From NCBI RefSeq assembly GCF_004569295.1, contig NZ_SPQC01000002.1, forward strand, positions 1 through 64,000: a stretch of DNA of 64,000 nt. Direction: 5' to 3'. The notes under the pieces are model-generated. The model was not told the DNA's origin. It did not search any database and was given only the letters and a program-made list of their open reading frames with translations. Positions 1 through 7,167 of this stretch are shown piece after piece (within the stretch, counting starts at the first letter, position 1; every line of letters starts with the position of its first letter). Both the position numbers and the translations under genes were made by a program. The stretch comes from Rothia nasimurium. Its GTDB lineage: Bacteria > Actinomycetota > Actinomycetes > Actinomycetales > Micrococcaceae.

Positions 1-671
1 GGCTCACAGGTAAGGGGCTGGGCTCCCAAGCTGCGGCGGGGGAGAGCGCCCGCGGTTCGCTGGCCTCGGTCGAGAGCACCCTGGAAGAGCTAGAGGACGT
101 TCCCGCCCTAGCCGGGGTGCACATCAAGGGTCTGCACGGGCGTATGGATACCGCCGAGAAGAACCGGGTCATGACCGAATTCTCCGCCGGTCGCATTAAT
201 CTGCTGGTGTCTACCACCGTGATTGAGGTGGGTGTGAACGTGCCCAACGCAACCCTCATGATCATCATGGACGCCGACCGCTTCGGTATTTCTGGCCTCC
301 ACCAGCTACGCGGACGCATCGGCCGCGGCTCCCTGCCCGGCACCTGCCTGCTGGTCACCAAGCAGCCGGCGGACGGCGTCAGCCGGGAGCGACTGGCAGC
401 GGTAGCAGCTACCACCGACGGCTTCGAGCTTTCGCGGGTTGACCTGGAACAGCGGCGTGAAGGCGATATTCTCGGGGCCGCCCAGTCGGGGAAGAAATCG
501 ACTCTCAAGCTGCTGCGTGCCCTGACCGATGCCAAACTCATTGAGCGGGCCCGGCAGGATGCCTTCGGAATTATTGAGGCTGACCCCACCCTGGCCAAAC
601 ACCCTGACCTTGCCCGCACCATTGACCGGGCCCTCGACGCCGACCGCGAGGCCTTCCTGGGGCGCGGGTAG
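1..671 (+). CDS. recG: ATP-dependent DNA helicase RecG, C-terminal part (5' end outside window)
   Basis: The frame is open from position 3 and closes with TAG at 669-671, giving the last ~222 residues. RecG unwinds and regresses stalled replication forks and branched recombination intermediates. Visible are the second helicase lobe motifs: LHGRM, then TTVIEVGVNVPNA (motif V) and QLRGRIGRG (motif VI), followed by the C-terminal segment with LEQRREGDILGAAQSGKKS. The N-terminal wedge domain and Walker A/B lie before the window. recG followed by rsmD and coaD is a common actinobacterial order. The gene is followed directly by a perfect 56-bp palindrome that may terminate it. Confidence 0.95.
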   Translation, partial: LTGKGLGSQAAAGESARGSLASVESTLEELEDVPALAGVHIKGLHGRMDTAEKNRVMTEFSAGRINLLVSTTVIEVGVNVPNATLMIIMDADRFGISGLHQLRGRIGRGSLPGTCLLVTKQPADGVSRERLAAVAATTDGFELSRVDLEQRREGDILGAAQSGKKSTLKLLRALTDAKLIERARQDAFGIIEADPTLAKHPDLARTIDRALDADREAFLGRG

Positions 672-692
672 GCTCGGCCAAAGACGTAGGCC

Positions 693-748
693 CCGCATTT
701 ATTCTGGTTTACCTGCAACTAGTTGCAGGTAAACCAGAATAAATGCGG
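693..748. repeat. Perfect 56-bp palindrome with no spacer between recG and rsmD
   Basis: The 28 bases 693-720 are the exact reverse complement of 721-748; the symmetry axis lies between 720 and 721 and the centre reads CAACTAGTTG. The arms are AT-richer than the surroundings. It starts 21 bases after the recG stop. As RNA it would fold into a very long hairpin (the central bases form the loop), so it may act as a terminator, but it lacks the usual GC-rich stem plus U-run. Perfect palindromes of this length without a loop tend to be unstable in bacteria, so its preservation is unusual. Confidence 0.93.
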
Positions 749-877
749 TCAACTCAAGTGCCCGGTGGGCCCTCCGCCACCAGTCACCAACACCTAACCC
801 TCTCTTTGTTCTCACCAGCCCTACCGGTACCCTTATAACAGTCCCACCCTCTACCACTACGAGCGGAGCGCAGCCAA

Positions 878-1438
878 ATGAGCCGCATCATTGCAGGAGC
901 CGCAGGCGGCCTGCGCCTAGCCAATGTCCCCGGTGATAACACCCGCCCCACCACCGACCGGGTCAAAGAAGCTCTCTTCTCCCGCCTGGATACCTACAAC
1001 ATACTGGACGGCGTACGCGCCCTCGACCTCTTCGGCGGTTCGGGCGCCCTGGGCTGCGAGGCCCTCTCACGCGGGGCCGCCCACGTGGACTTCGTGGACC
1101 ACTACCCCAAGGCCGTTACCGTCATCGAAAAAAACATCGCCGCTGTGGGCAAGACCGCCGGGGGTACTGCCCGCGTGCATAAGATGATGGCTCGCACCTA
1201 CCTTTCGGCGGGGGCGTCCGCCTGGGATCTGGTTTTTATTGACCCGCCCTACGCCGTGACCAATAGCGAGCTCGAAGAGCTGCTGGCCCTGCTGGCGCCT
1301 CACCTGACTGAGGGAGCGGTGGTGGTGGTTGAACGGGCCTCCCGTGCTGACGAACCGGCCTGGCCTGAAGGCCTTGAAAAGTTTGCCGAGAAAAAATACG
1401 GTGAGACCGTGCTCTACTATGTGGAGCCCGCCGCCTAG
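878..1438 (+). CDS. rsmD: 16S rRNA (guanine(966)-N2)-methyltransferase RsmD
   Basis: 186 residues. It methylates N2 of G966 in 16S rRNA of the 30S subunit using S-adenosylmethionine. The N-terminus MSRIIAG..GG is the family signature; RPTTDRVKEALFS follows near residue 30, the SAM-binding loop DLFGGSGALGCEALSRGA is at about 50-67, and the catalytic motif FIDPPY is at about 121-126. Length matches the family. The ATG at 878 follows GGAG at 864-867, with a rather long spacing of about 10 bases. It lies between recG and coaD, as in many actinobacteria. Confidence 0.95.
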   Translation: MSRIIAGAAGGLRLANVPGDNTRPTTDRVKEALFSRLDTYNILDGVRALDLFGGSGALGCEALSRGAAHVDFVDHYPKAVTVIEKNIAAVGKTAGGTARVHKMMARTYLSAGASAWDLVFIDPPYAVTNSELEELLALLAPHLTEGAVVVVERASRADEPAWPEGLEKFAEKKYGETVLYYVEPAA

Positions 1439-1518
1439 AGAGCAAAATCTCAGGGGCCAGTCGTGAACCCCGTGGACGCACCGTGCGGCTCAGTGCCCAA
1501 CGCAGGGTTGGTCGATGT

Positions 1519-1531
1519 TAGGGTGGAACTA
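1519..1531 (+). promoter_or_regulatory. Candidate -10 element for a leaderless transcript
   Basis: TAGGGT at 1519-1524 lies 6 bases before the ATG at 1531, so transcription would begin at or next to the start codon. No clear -35 hexamer and no convincing Shine-Dalgarno sequence is seen (only GGA within the 6-base gap). Confidence 0.45.
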
Positions 1532-2148
1532 TGAGTGAGAACACAAACGACCCCGGTCATCAGCCCCAGCCGACCCCAGAAACGAGCCAGGGAGCGTCCG
1601 CGCCCCTGCTGACCGAAAACACCCTGGTGGTGCAGCAAACCCGCAGCTTCATGAGCAATGACTTTGAGATGCAGAGCCAGGACGGGCGCGTGCTCGGCCG
1701 GGTTCTCACCACCGGCTCACCCGCAGGCCGCCTGCTCAAGGGCAACCGCACCTTCGACCTGGTCGACGGTAACGGGAACCTTCTTCTCAAGATTGTTGAC
1801 CCCTTTGATTTTGGCCTGGACCGCTACGAACTGCTGAACCCCGATGGTTCCCTCTTCGCCCACGTGCAAAAGCAGTTCTCTTTCATGCGCAAGCGCCTCA
1901 CAATCGAGTTGTCGGGCCTCACCCTGGAGCTCGAAGGTAGCCTCTTTGAGTACGACTTCAATATCACGGTTAACGGCCATGTAGCTGCCCGTGTTGCCCG
2001 CGAGTGGGGCGGCCTGGTGGCGGGGCTGCGCGGTAAGAGCCGCTACGGGGTGAACTTCGATCCCGGTGCCCCCGAACCCGTGCGCCTGGCCATGCTGGGC
2101 GGCCTGGTTGCCCTTGACCTAATCCGGGCAAAGGACGCCCGCAACTAG
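1531..2148 (+). CDS. LURP-one-related / scramblase-like domain protein
   Basis: 205 residues. The first ~30 residues are a Pro/Gln/Ser/Thr-rich tail. From about 32 there is a beta-rich tubby/scramblase-like fold: LVVQQTRSFMSNDFEM, DGRVLGRV, a hydrophobic strand LLLKIVDPFDFGLDRYELL, and the C-terminal helix preceded by YGVNFDPGAPEPVRLAMLGGLVALDLI. This pattern matches the LURP-one-related family (PF04525), of unknown biochemical role in bacteria; membrane lipid binding is only inferred from the fold. No signal peptide is visible. The start is supported by a -10-like TAGGGT just upstream. It runs against an aminotransferase relic at its 3' end. Confidence 0.7.
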   Translation: MSENTNDPGHQPQPTPETSQGASAPLLTENTLVVQQTRSFMSNDFEMQSQDGRVLGRVLTTGSPAGRLLKGNRTFDLVDGNGNLLLKIVDPFDFGLDRYELLNPDGSLFAHVQKQFSFMRKRLTIELSGLTLELEGSLFEYDFNITVNGHVAARVAREWGGLVAGLRGKSRYGVNFDPGAPEPVRLAMLGGLVALDLIRAKDARN

Positions 2149-2153
2149 GGCTC

Positions 2154-2252
2154 TTAGCTGCTATAGGCGCGCAGGCGGGTGGCGGCGTCCTGTAGTACCT
2201 CCGGGCGTTTGCAGAAGGCAAAACGCACATAGGTCTGCACCCGCTCTCGTCT
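2154..2252 (-). pseudogene. Relic: C-terminal end of a PLP-dependent aminotransferase
   Basis: Read on the minus strand, this stretch translates to about 30 residues ending RVQTYVRFAFCKRPEVLQD, then AATRLRAYSS and a TAA stop at 2154-2156. The (V)RFAFCK..E.L..A..RL pattern is the usual C-terminus of class I/II aminotransferases of the DapC/methionine aminotransferase type. No open frame, start codon or PLP-lysine region remains upstream (2253-2383), so only the 3' tail of a lost gene seems to persist. The assignment rests on a short motif and could be coincidence. Confidence 0.55.
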
Positions 2253-2371
2253 AGCCCGCCGCCGTAAGCGCAGGGCAGGCGTCCGTATCTTTATCTGAAC
2301 CCAAGATTACCGGCCTACCCCTGTTGCCCAAGAGAGCATGACTTAGTGTGTCATACCTAACCAACCTGCTG

Positions 2372-2384
2372 TAGCCTAGAGACA
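2372..2384 (+). promoter_or_regulatory. Candidate -10 element for leaderless coaD
   Basis: TAGCCT at 2372-2377 ends 6 bases before the coaD ATG at 2384. The gap contains no good ribosome binding site, which fits a leaderless mRNA. Confidence 0.45.
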
Positions 2385-2860
2385 TGCAATTGGTTGTCTG
2401 CCCCGGATCCTTTGACCCCATCCACAACGGTCACGTCGAAATCATCACCCGCGCCGCAAAAATCTACGGTAACGTCATCGTCGCGGTCTCCCATAACTCC
2501 AAGAAAAAGTACCGTTTCACCCTCGAAGAGCGCGTCGCCATGGTTGAGGAAACCTTCGCCCTCTTCGACGGGGTGAGCGCCAAGGTGCTACCCGAGGGGG
2601 AGCTGCTGGCTAACTTCGTGCGCGACCAGGGGTCCGTGCTCATCGTGAAGGGGCTGCGCAATACAGCCGACTATGAATACGAGGCTCCCATGGCCTCGAT
2701 GAACCGGCACATCGCCGGGGTTGAAACCAGCTTTATCGCCGGGGACCCCAAGTACAACCACATCTCATCGACCATCGTTAAAGAGGTGGCCGGCTTCGGC
2801 GGGGACGTGCGGGCTTTCGTCCCGCGCGCGGTGCAGCGGGCGCTCTACCCTGAGCATTAA
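2384..2860 (+). CDS. coaD: Phosphopantetheine adenylyltransferase
   Basis: 158 residues, normal for the family. CoaD transfers AMP from ATP to 4'-phosphopantetheine, the penultimate step of coenzyme A synthesis. The nucleotidyltransferase motif PGSFDPIHNGHVEII is at residues 7-21, KGLRN at about 87-91 and the ISSTIVKE motif at about 127-134 contribute the ATP and pantetheine sites. The start at 2384 sits right after a -10-like element and has no Shine-Dalgarno. It precedes yceD-rpmF-rnc, the usual actinobacterial order. Confidence 0.97.
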   Translation: MQLVVCPGSFDPIHNGHVEIITRAAKIYGNVIVAVSHNSKKKYRFTLEERVAMVEETFALFDGVSAKVLPEGELLANFVRDQGSVLIVKGLRNTADYEYEAPMASMNRHIAGVETSFIAGDPKYNHISSTIVKEVAGFGGDVRAFVPRAVQRALYPEH

Positions 2861-2963
2861 TGTGGTCAGCCAAACAAGAGGTTGAACCTAGAGCGCTTGA
2901 TTCGGCCGGTCTTAAGCCCCTAAAATAGGTACTTGGTTTAAAACATTCGATAGGGAGTTCGTC

Positions 2964-3512
2964 ATTTCACGAAAAGATTCATCGCCCCTTAAGATCTCGG
3001 TTCGAGATTTAGCTCATAGCCCGGGCGCAATGGAGACCCTTGATGAAGTTCTGCCAGCGCCAAGCGACTTTGGCAACGCTCTGATTGAGGCGGAAGAAGG
3101 CAGCAACATTGACCTCAATGTTCGCCTGGAATCCGTTTCAGATGGTATCTTGGTAACTGGTACTGCAACTGTCACCGTTTCCGGTGAATGCAGCCTCTGC
3201 CTAGACCCGGTTAACTTTGATGTTACAGCCGATGTTCAAGAGCTTTTTGTTTTCGAGAAGGCCCCCGAAGGCGGCCCCGAAGATGAAGTAGATGAGCAGT
3301 ACGCCGTAGAGAACGATGAAATTGATCTCGAACCGGCGCTGCGGGACGCAGTGATTCTTCAACTGCCGTTCCAACCTGTTTGCAGTGACTCCTGCCAGGG
3401 CCTGTGCTCCGAATGCGGCGCACGCCTAGAGGACGACCCTGAGCACCACCATGAGGTCATCGACCCCCGGTGGAACGCGCTATCAGCGCTGCTCGATGCG
3501 AACGACAAATAA
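2964..3512 (+). CDS. yceD: YceD/DUF177 family protein, probably starting at an ATT codon
   Basis: The family lies upstream of rpmF in most bacteria and is linked to 23S rRNA accumulation and ribosome assembly; the exact role is unsettled. Cysteines typical of the family are present (GECSLCLD, then CSDSCQGLCSECGARL), probably binding zinc. The first ATG in frame is at 3030, but the family-typical N-terminus (LKISVRDLAHSPGAM) is encoded before it. The frame is open back to about 2943, and the only start-like codon with correctly spaced ribosome binding site is ATT at 2964, 6 bases after AGGGAG (2952-2957). From ATT the protein has 182 residues, from ATG 160. Confidence 0.85.
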   Translation: MSRKDSSPLKISVRDLAHSPGAMETLDEVLPAPSDFGNALIEAEEGSNIDLNVRLESVSDGILVTGTATVTVSGECSLCLDPVNFDVTADVQELFVFEKAPEGGPEDEVDEQYAVENDEIDLEPALRDAVILQLPFQPVCSDSCQGLCSECGARLEDDPEHHHEVIDPRWNALSALLDANDK

Positions 3513-3545
3513 AACTTATAAAGCAACAAGAGAAAAGAGATAGCT

Positions 3546-3749
3546 GTGGCTGTTCCCAAGCGGAAAATGTCCCGTGCTAACACCCGCGCCCGCCGTTCCC
3601 AGTGGAAGGCTTCCGTTCCTCAGCTGGTCAAGACCGTAGAAAACGGTCGCGTCACCTACTCCCTGCCCCACCAGGCAAAGCTTGTGACTGACTCAGCTGG
3701 CAACGAACTCTTCTACGAGTACAAAGGCCGCAAGGTAGCTGACGCCTAA
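3546..3749 (+). CDS. rpmF: 50S ribosomal protein L32, zinc-free (C-minus) form
   Basis: 67 residues from a GTG start at 3546. The N-terminus [20 protein letters not shown] is diagnostic for L32, a small protein of the large subunit. The two CxxC pairs of the zinc-ribbon form are absent: the expected positions read [10 protein letters not shown] and KGRKVADA. It is therefore the zinc-independent variant, of which actinobacteria often carry one besides a Zn form. It lies 33 bases after yceD and 10 bases before rnc, so the three are probably co-transcribed. Confidence 0.97.
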   Translation: MAVPKRKMSRANTRARRSQWKASVPQLVKTVENGRVTYSLPHQAKLVTDSAGNELFYEYKGRKVADA

Positions 3750-3759
3750 TTCGCGCCTT

Positions 3760-4443
3760 ATGACTAACTCTGCATCACAAGAGTTTCTGAAACGTCTCGG
3801 TATCGACCTCGATACCGAGACGTTTCAGCTTGCAATGACTCACCGCTCCTACTCCTTTGAAAACGGCGGCATACCCCACAACGAGCGCCTAGAATTCCTG
3901 GGTGACTCTGTGCTGTCTCTGGCCGTCGCCTCAGAGCTCTACAAGAAGTTCCCTGACCTGCCCGAGGGCGAGCTTGTCAAGCGCCACCACGTGATTGTTT
4001 CTACCCGAACCCTGGCCAACCTGGCCCGTAGCCTCAAGCTGGGGCCCTGCATCCGCCTGGGTAAGGGGGAGAAGAAAACCGGTGGTGCCGATAAGGACTC
4101 TATCCTGGCTGACACCATGGAGGCCGTCTTCGGCGCCGTGTATATGAAGCACGGCCCTGAGGCCGCCCACCAGCTCGTGCTGGCCCACACTTCCCACCTA
4201 CTGGATGACAACAAGACCCTGAACATCGGGCGCGACTGGAAGACCGAAATCCAGGAATACGCTGCCGCCCAGGGCACCGGCGAGCCCGTCTACGAGGTTG
4301 AGGGCACCGGCCCCGACCACGCCCGCCGCTACACCGCCAAGGTCCTCCTTGCCGGTAAGGTCATGGGGCAGGGCAAGGGCACCAGCAAGAAGGAAGCCGA
4401 GCGTATGGCTGCCGAACAGGCCTACTACAGGGTCTACGGCTAG
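3760..4443 (+). CDS. rnc: Ribonuclease III
   Basis: 227 residues. RNase III cuts double-stranded RNA, including rRNA precursors. The signature ERLEFLGDSVLSLAVA at about 42-57 carries the catalytic acidic residues, and the second metal-binding region DTMEAVFGAVY is at about 117-127. The C-terminal dsRNA-binding domain runs from about 155 (TEIQEYAAA) to KKEAERMAAEQAYY. Only 10 bases separate it from rpmF. A strong bidirectional hairpin follows. Confidence 0.97.
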   Translation: MTNSASQEFLKRLGIDLDTETFQLAMTHRSYSFENGGIPHNERLEFLGDSVLSLAVASELYKKFPDLPEGELVKRHHVIVSTRTLANLARSLKLGPCIRLGKGEKKTGGADKDSILADTMEAVFGAVYMKHGPEAAHQLVLAHTSHLLDDNKTLNIGRDWKTEIQEYAAAQGTGEPVYEVEGTGPDHARRYTAKVLLAGKVMGQGKGTSKKEAERMAAEQAYYRVYG

Positions 4444-4467
4444 GGCAGGCAAGACTTTATCTACACA

Positions 4468-4512
4468 AAGAGGGCGGTCCCACCGAAACACATCGGTGGG
4501 ACCGCCCCTCTT
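4468..4512. terminator. Bidirectional terminator between rnc and the permease
   Basis: A 15-bp perfect stem (4472-4486 with 4493-4507) encloses the loop AACACA and is extended by AAGA/TCTT pairs across a one-base bulge. It separates the convergent rnc and amino-acid permease genes. Confidence 0.9.
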
Positions 4513-4611
4513 GTCGTGCTACCAGGCTGATGCCTAGCTGCGGCTAGGGCAGGCCGATTTCGTCGTCCCTACCCACAATGTTGATAGAGGTGGTCTGGGC
4601 GGGAACCTGCT

Positions 4612-6048
4612 CTAAACGTTCGGCTGCCAGAGCCCGTACCCGCTTGCGGACAGCCAGCCAACCACCAGCACAGGCACTACCAGAAGCATGGCTGCCAGGG
4701 CGTAGGTGCCGATGGGATAGTCGAAGGCGATGAGTACCAGCACACCCACCAGGAAGGCCATGGTGAGCCAGTTGGTGACGGGCGCTAGGGGAGCCTGGTA
4801 CTCGGGGCGGACGCGCTCACCACGGCGGGCCATGGCCACAAAGCGCTGGTGGGGTAGGGTGATGGAGATCCAGCCAATCACGATACAGACGGCTGAGATG
4901 TTTAGGACGATCTCGAAGGCCTCTGAGGGTTTCCAGTAGTTGATGGCCACACCGAGCAGGGCCACGGCACCGGTGAGCAGGATACCGCCGATGGGTACGC
5001 CCGACTTGCTCATAGCCCCGGTGAAGCGGGGAGCGGAGCCGTTCATAGCCATGGAGTGGGTGATACGGCCGGTCGAGTAGAGACCCGCGTTCAGCGATGA
5101 GGCCGCTGCGGTAATGACCACCAGCTGCATGATGGGGGCAGCGTAGTCGACCCCGATGGAACCAAAGAAGGTGACGAAGGGGGATTCGTCAGCCGAGTAG
5201 GCGTCGTAGGGCAGCAGCAGGGAGAGCAGCAGCACGGAGCCTACGTAGAAGAGGGCGATACGCCAGACCACGGTATTGATGGCCTTGGGGATAGCCTTGC
5301 GGGGGTCCTTGATTTCACCCGAGGCTGTACCGACCAGCTCAATACCGGAGTAGGCGAAGATAACGCCCTGGGAGACCACCAGGGCAGCCAGTAGGCCGTT
5401 GGGGAGGAAGCCGGACTCGGCGATATGGGTAAAGCCCACGGGGGAGCCGGTGGGGGTACCGAAGATAACGAAGAAGATGCCAATCACCATGAAAAGCAGC
5501 AGGGAGCCCACCTTGATGAGGGCAAACCAGAACTCGAGTTCACCAAAGATCTTGACCGAAATCAGGTTCATCGAGACCACCACGACGATGACGACCAACG
5601 CCACAACCCACTGGTCTATCTGCTCAATAGCCGGGATGTACTGGCCGAACCAGTTGAAGTAGATAGCGATAGCGGTGGCATCGACGATGGCGGTGGCGGC
5701 CCAGGAGAACCAGTACATCCAGCCCACGAAGAAGGCCCATTTTTCGCCGTAGAATTCGCGGGTGTAGCTCACGAAGGAGCCGGACGAGGGGCGGTAGCTG
5801 ACCAGTTCACCCAGCTGCCGCAGAATCAGGTAGCCGAAGAAACCTGCGATCGCATAGAGGAAGATGAGGGAGGGACCGGCGTCGTGCAGGCGTCCGCCCG
5901 CGCCGAGAAAGAGGCCGGTTCCGATGGACCCGCCCATGGCAATCATCTGAATCTGCCGGGGCTTGAGGCCCTGCTGGAAGCCCTCTTGCTCGTGGGCGAA
6001 GGACGGCACATCAGCGTGCTGCCCCGTGGGGGTTGGGGGTGTCGACAA
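4612..6048 (-). CDS. Amino-acid permease, AnsP/GABA-permease-like, with frameshifted C-terminus
   Basis: 478 residues as read, APC superfamily, about 12 membrane segments, importing an amino acid by proton symport; L-asparagine-type specificity is only suggested by similarity. The consensus motif QIQMIAMGGSIGTGLFLGAG is in segment 1, and GTASGEIKDPRKAIP is near the middle. The last residues (SASGYGLWQPNV) look wrong. Reading the +2 frame from the AGCC repeat at 4652-4659 gives a charged cytoplasmic tail LAVRKRVRALAAERLEQ and further residues to DDEIGLP, stopping at 4544. One lost 4-base repeat unit would explain this. The mutation removes about 30 residues after the final membrane segment and may leave transport intact. 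Confidence 0.88.
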   Translation of the reverse strand: MSTPPTPTGQHADVPSFAHEQEGFQQGLKPRQIQMIAMGGSIGTGLFLGAGGRLHDAGPSLIFLYAIAGFFGYLILRQLGELVSYRPSSGSFVSYTREFYGEKWAFFVGWMYWFSWAATAIVDATAIAIYFNWFGQYIPAIEQIDQWVVALVVIVVVVSMNLISVKIFGELEFWFALIKVGSLLLFMVIGIFFVIFGTPTGSPVGFTHIAESGFLPNGLLAALVVSQGVIFAYSGIELVGTASGEIKDPRKAIPKAINTVVWRIALFYVGSVLLLSLLLPYDAYSADESPFVTFFGSIGVDYAAPIMQLVVITAAASSLNAGLYSTGRITHSMAMNGSAPRFTGAMSKSGVPIGGILLTGAVALLGVAINYWKPSEAFEIVLNISAVCIVIGWISITLPHQRFVAMARRGERVRPEYQAPLAPVTNWLTMAFLVGVLVLIAFDYPIGTYALAAMLLVVPVLVVGWLSASGYGLWQPNV

Positions 6049-6213
6049 AAGTCTCTCCTTATACAGAAGGGTTGGTTCTGCTCCTGCCGCCCGCCATATA
6101 TTAGTAGGCTGGTGACAGGTGAGAATGCACAGGCTCTATTCTGCACCTGATATGTTCAAGATGTGGGCACCACGCGGTGCATATTTTTTCATTTTTGGAA
6201 AGGCGGAGTGAAT

Positions 6214-7167
6214 ATGCCGGAGTTACCCGAGGTCGAAGTGGTTCGCCGGGGCCTAGCTGGGCACATCCTCGGTGCGGTGCTGGAGCGCGTGCAGGTAGTG
6301 GACGGACGCTCGGTGCGGCGCCACGAGGCCGGGCCGGTGGACTTCGAGCGGCTGCTGACGGGACTGCGCGTGGCGGATGTGGCTAGACGTGGCAAGTACC
6401 TCTGGCTGCTCTTTGAAGGCAATGAAGAGTTCGCCCTGGTCATCCACCTGGGCATGAGCGGGCAGGTACTCCTCAAAGACCCTGCTCTACCGGCAGAAAA
6501 ACACCTTAAGGTGCTCATAGACTTAGCGGGCGCCACCGACGAGAGCGGGCGCGAAGCCCCGCTCACCCTGCGCTTTGTGGACCAGCGCATCTTCGGCGGC
6601 ATGTTTGTAAGCCCCCTGCTGCCCGTGCACAACGCCGCTGGAGAGCCGGTGCCGGGGGCGTCCGCGTCCGCCCTGGGCCTGCCCCTCATCCCGCAGGCCG
6701 TTGCCCACATCGCCCGCGACCCGCTCGACCCCTACTTCGACTTCGGGCAGTTCAGACGCATCATGCTGGGCACCTCCACCGGCATCAAGAAGCTCCTGCT
6801 CGACCAAAGCGCCATTTCCGGGGTGGGCAACATCTACGCCGACGAAGCCCTATGGCGAGCCAGACTGCACTACGCCAAACCCGCCAAGAGCATCCCCGCC
6901 TCAACCGCCCGTGAACTGGTGGACGCCGCGCGCACCGTCATGCGGGATGCCCTAGCCCAGGGCGGCACCAGCTTCGATGCCCTCTACGTCAACGTCAACG
7001 GGGAATCGGGCTACTTCGACCGGTCCCTCAATGCCTACGGGCAGGCAGGGCAACCCTGCTCCCGCTGCCTAGAGGCGGGGCGCACTTCGCTGATGGTGCG
7101 GGAGCCCTTCGGAGGAAGGAGCTCCTACCGGTGCCCTCATTGCCAGAGAAAGCCTCGTGGGCTTTAG
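6214..7167 (+). CDS. mutM: Formamidopyrimidine-DNA glycosylase (8-oxoguanine repair)
   Basis: 317 residues from ATG 6214. MutM removes 8-oxoguanine and formamidopyrimidines from DNA and nicks the strand. The start is fixed by the catalytic N-terminus, which must be MPELPEVEVVRRGL with Pro2 as nucleophile and Glu3. The helix-two-turn-helix is near GVGNIYADEALW. The C-terminal zinc finger CSRC..CPHC with REPFGGRSSY is complete. GGAAAGGCGGAG lies just before the start. The upstream in-frame ATG at 6163 would add 17 unrelated residues and is rejected. Its stop codon overlaps the oleD stop on the other strand. Confidence 0.97.
   Translation: MPELPEVEVVRRGLAGHILGAVLERVQVVDGRSVRRHEAGPVDFERLLTGLRVADVARRGKYLWLLFEGNEEFALVIHLGMSGQVLLKDPALPAEKHLKVLIDLAGATDESGREAPLTLRFVDQRIFGGMFVSPLLPVHNAAGEPVPGASASALGLPLIPQAVAHIARDPLDPYFDFGQFRRIMLGTSTGIKKLLLDQSAISGVGNIYADEALWRARLHYAKPAKSIPASTARELVDAARTVMRDALAQGGTSFDALYVNVNGESGYFDRSLNAYGQAGQPCSRCLEAGRTSLMVREPFGGRSSYRCPHCQRKPRGL

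Noticed and set aside
5425-6150. 241-residue open frame antisense to the permease
   Set aside because: The sequence is low-complexity (Asp, His, Glu runs) from reverse reading of membrane helices; not a protein-like pattern.
6163-6213. Longer mutM start at 6163
   Set aside because: MutM needs Pro directly after the first Met; only ATG 6214 gives MPELPEVE.
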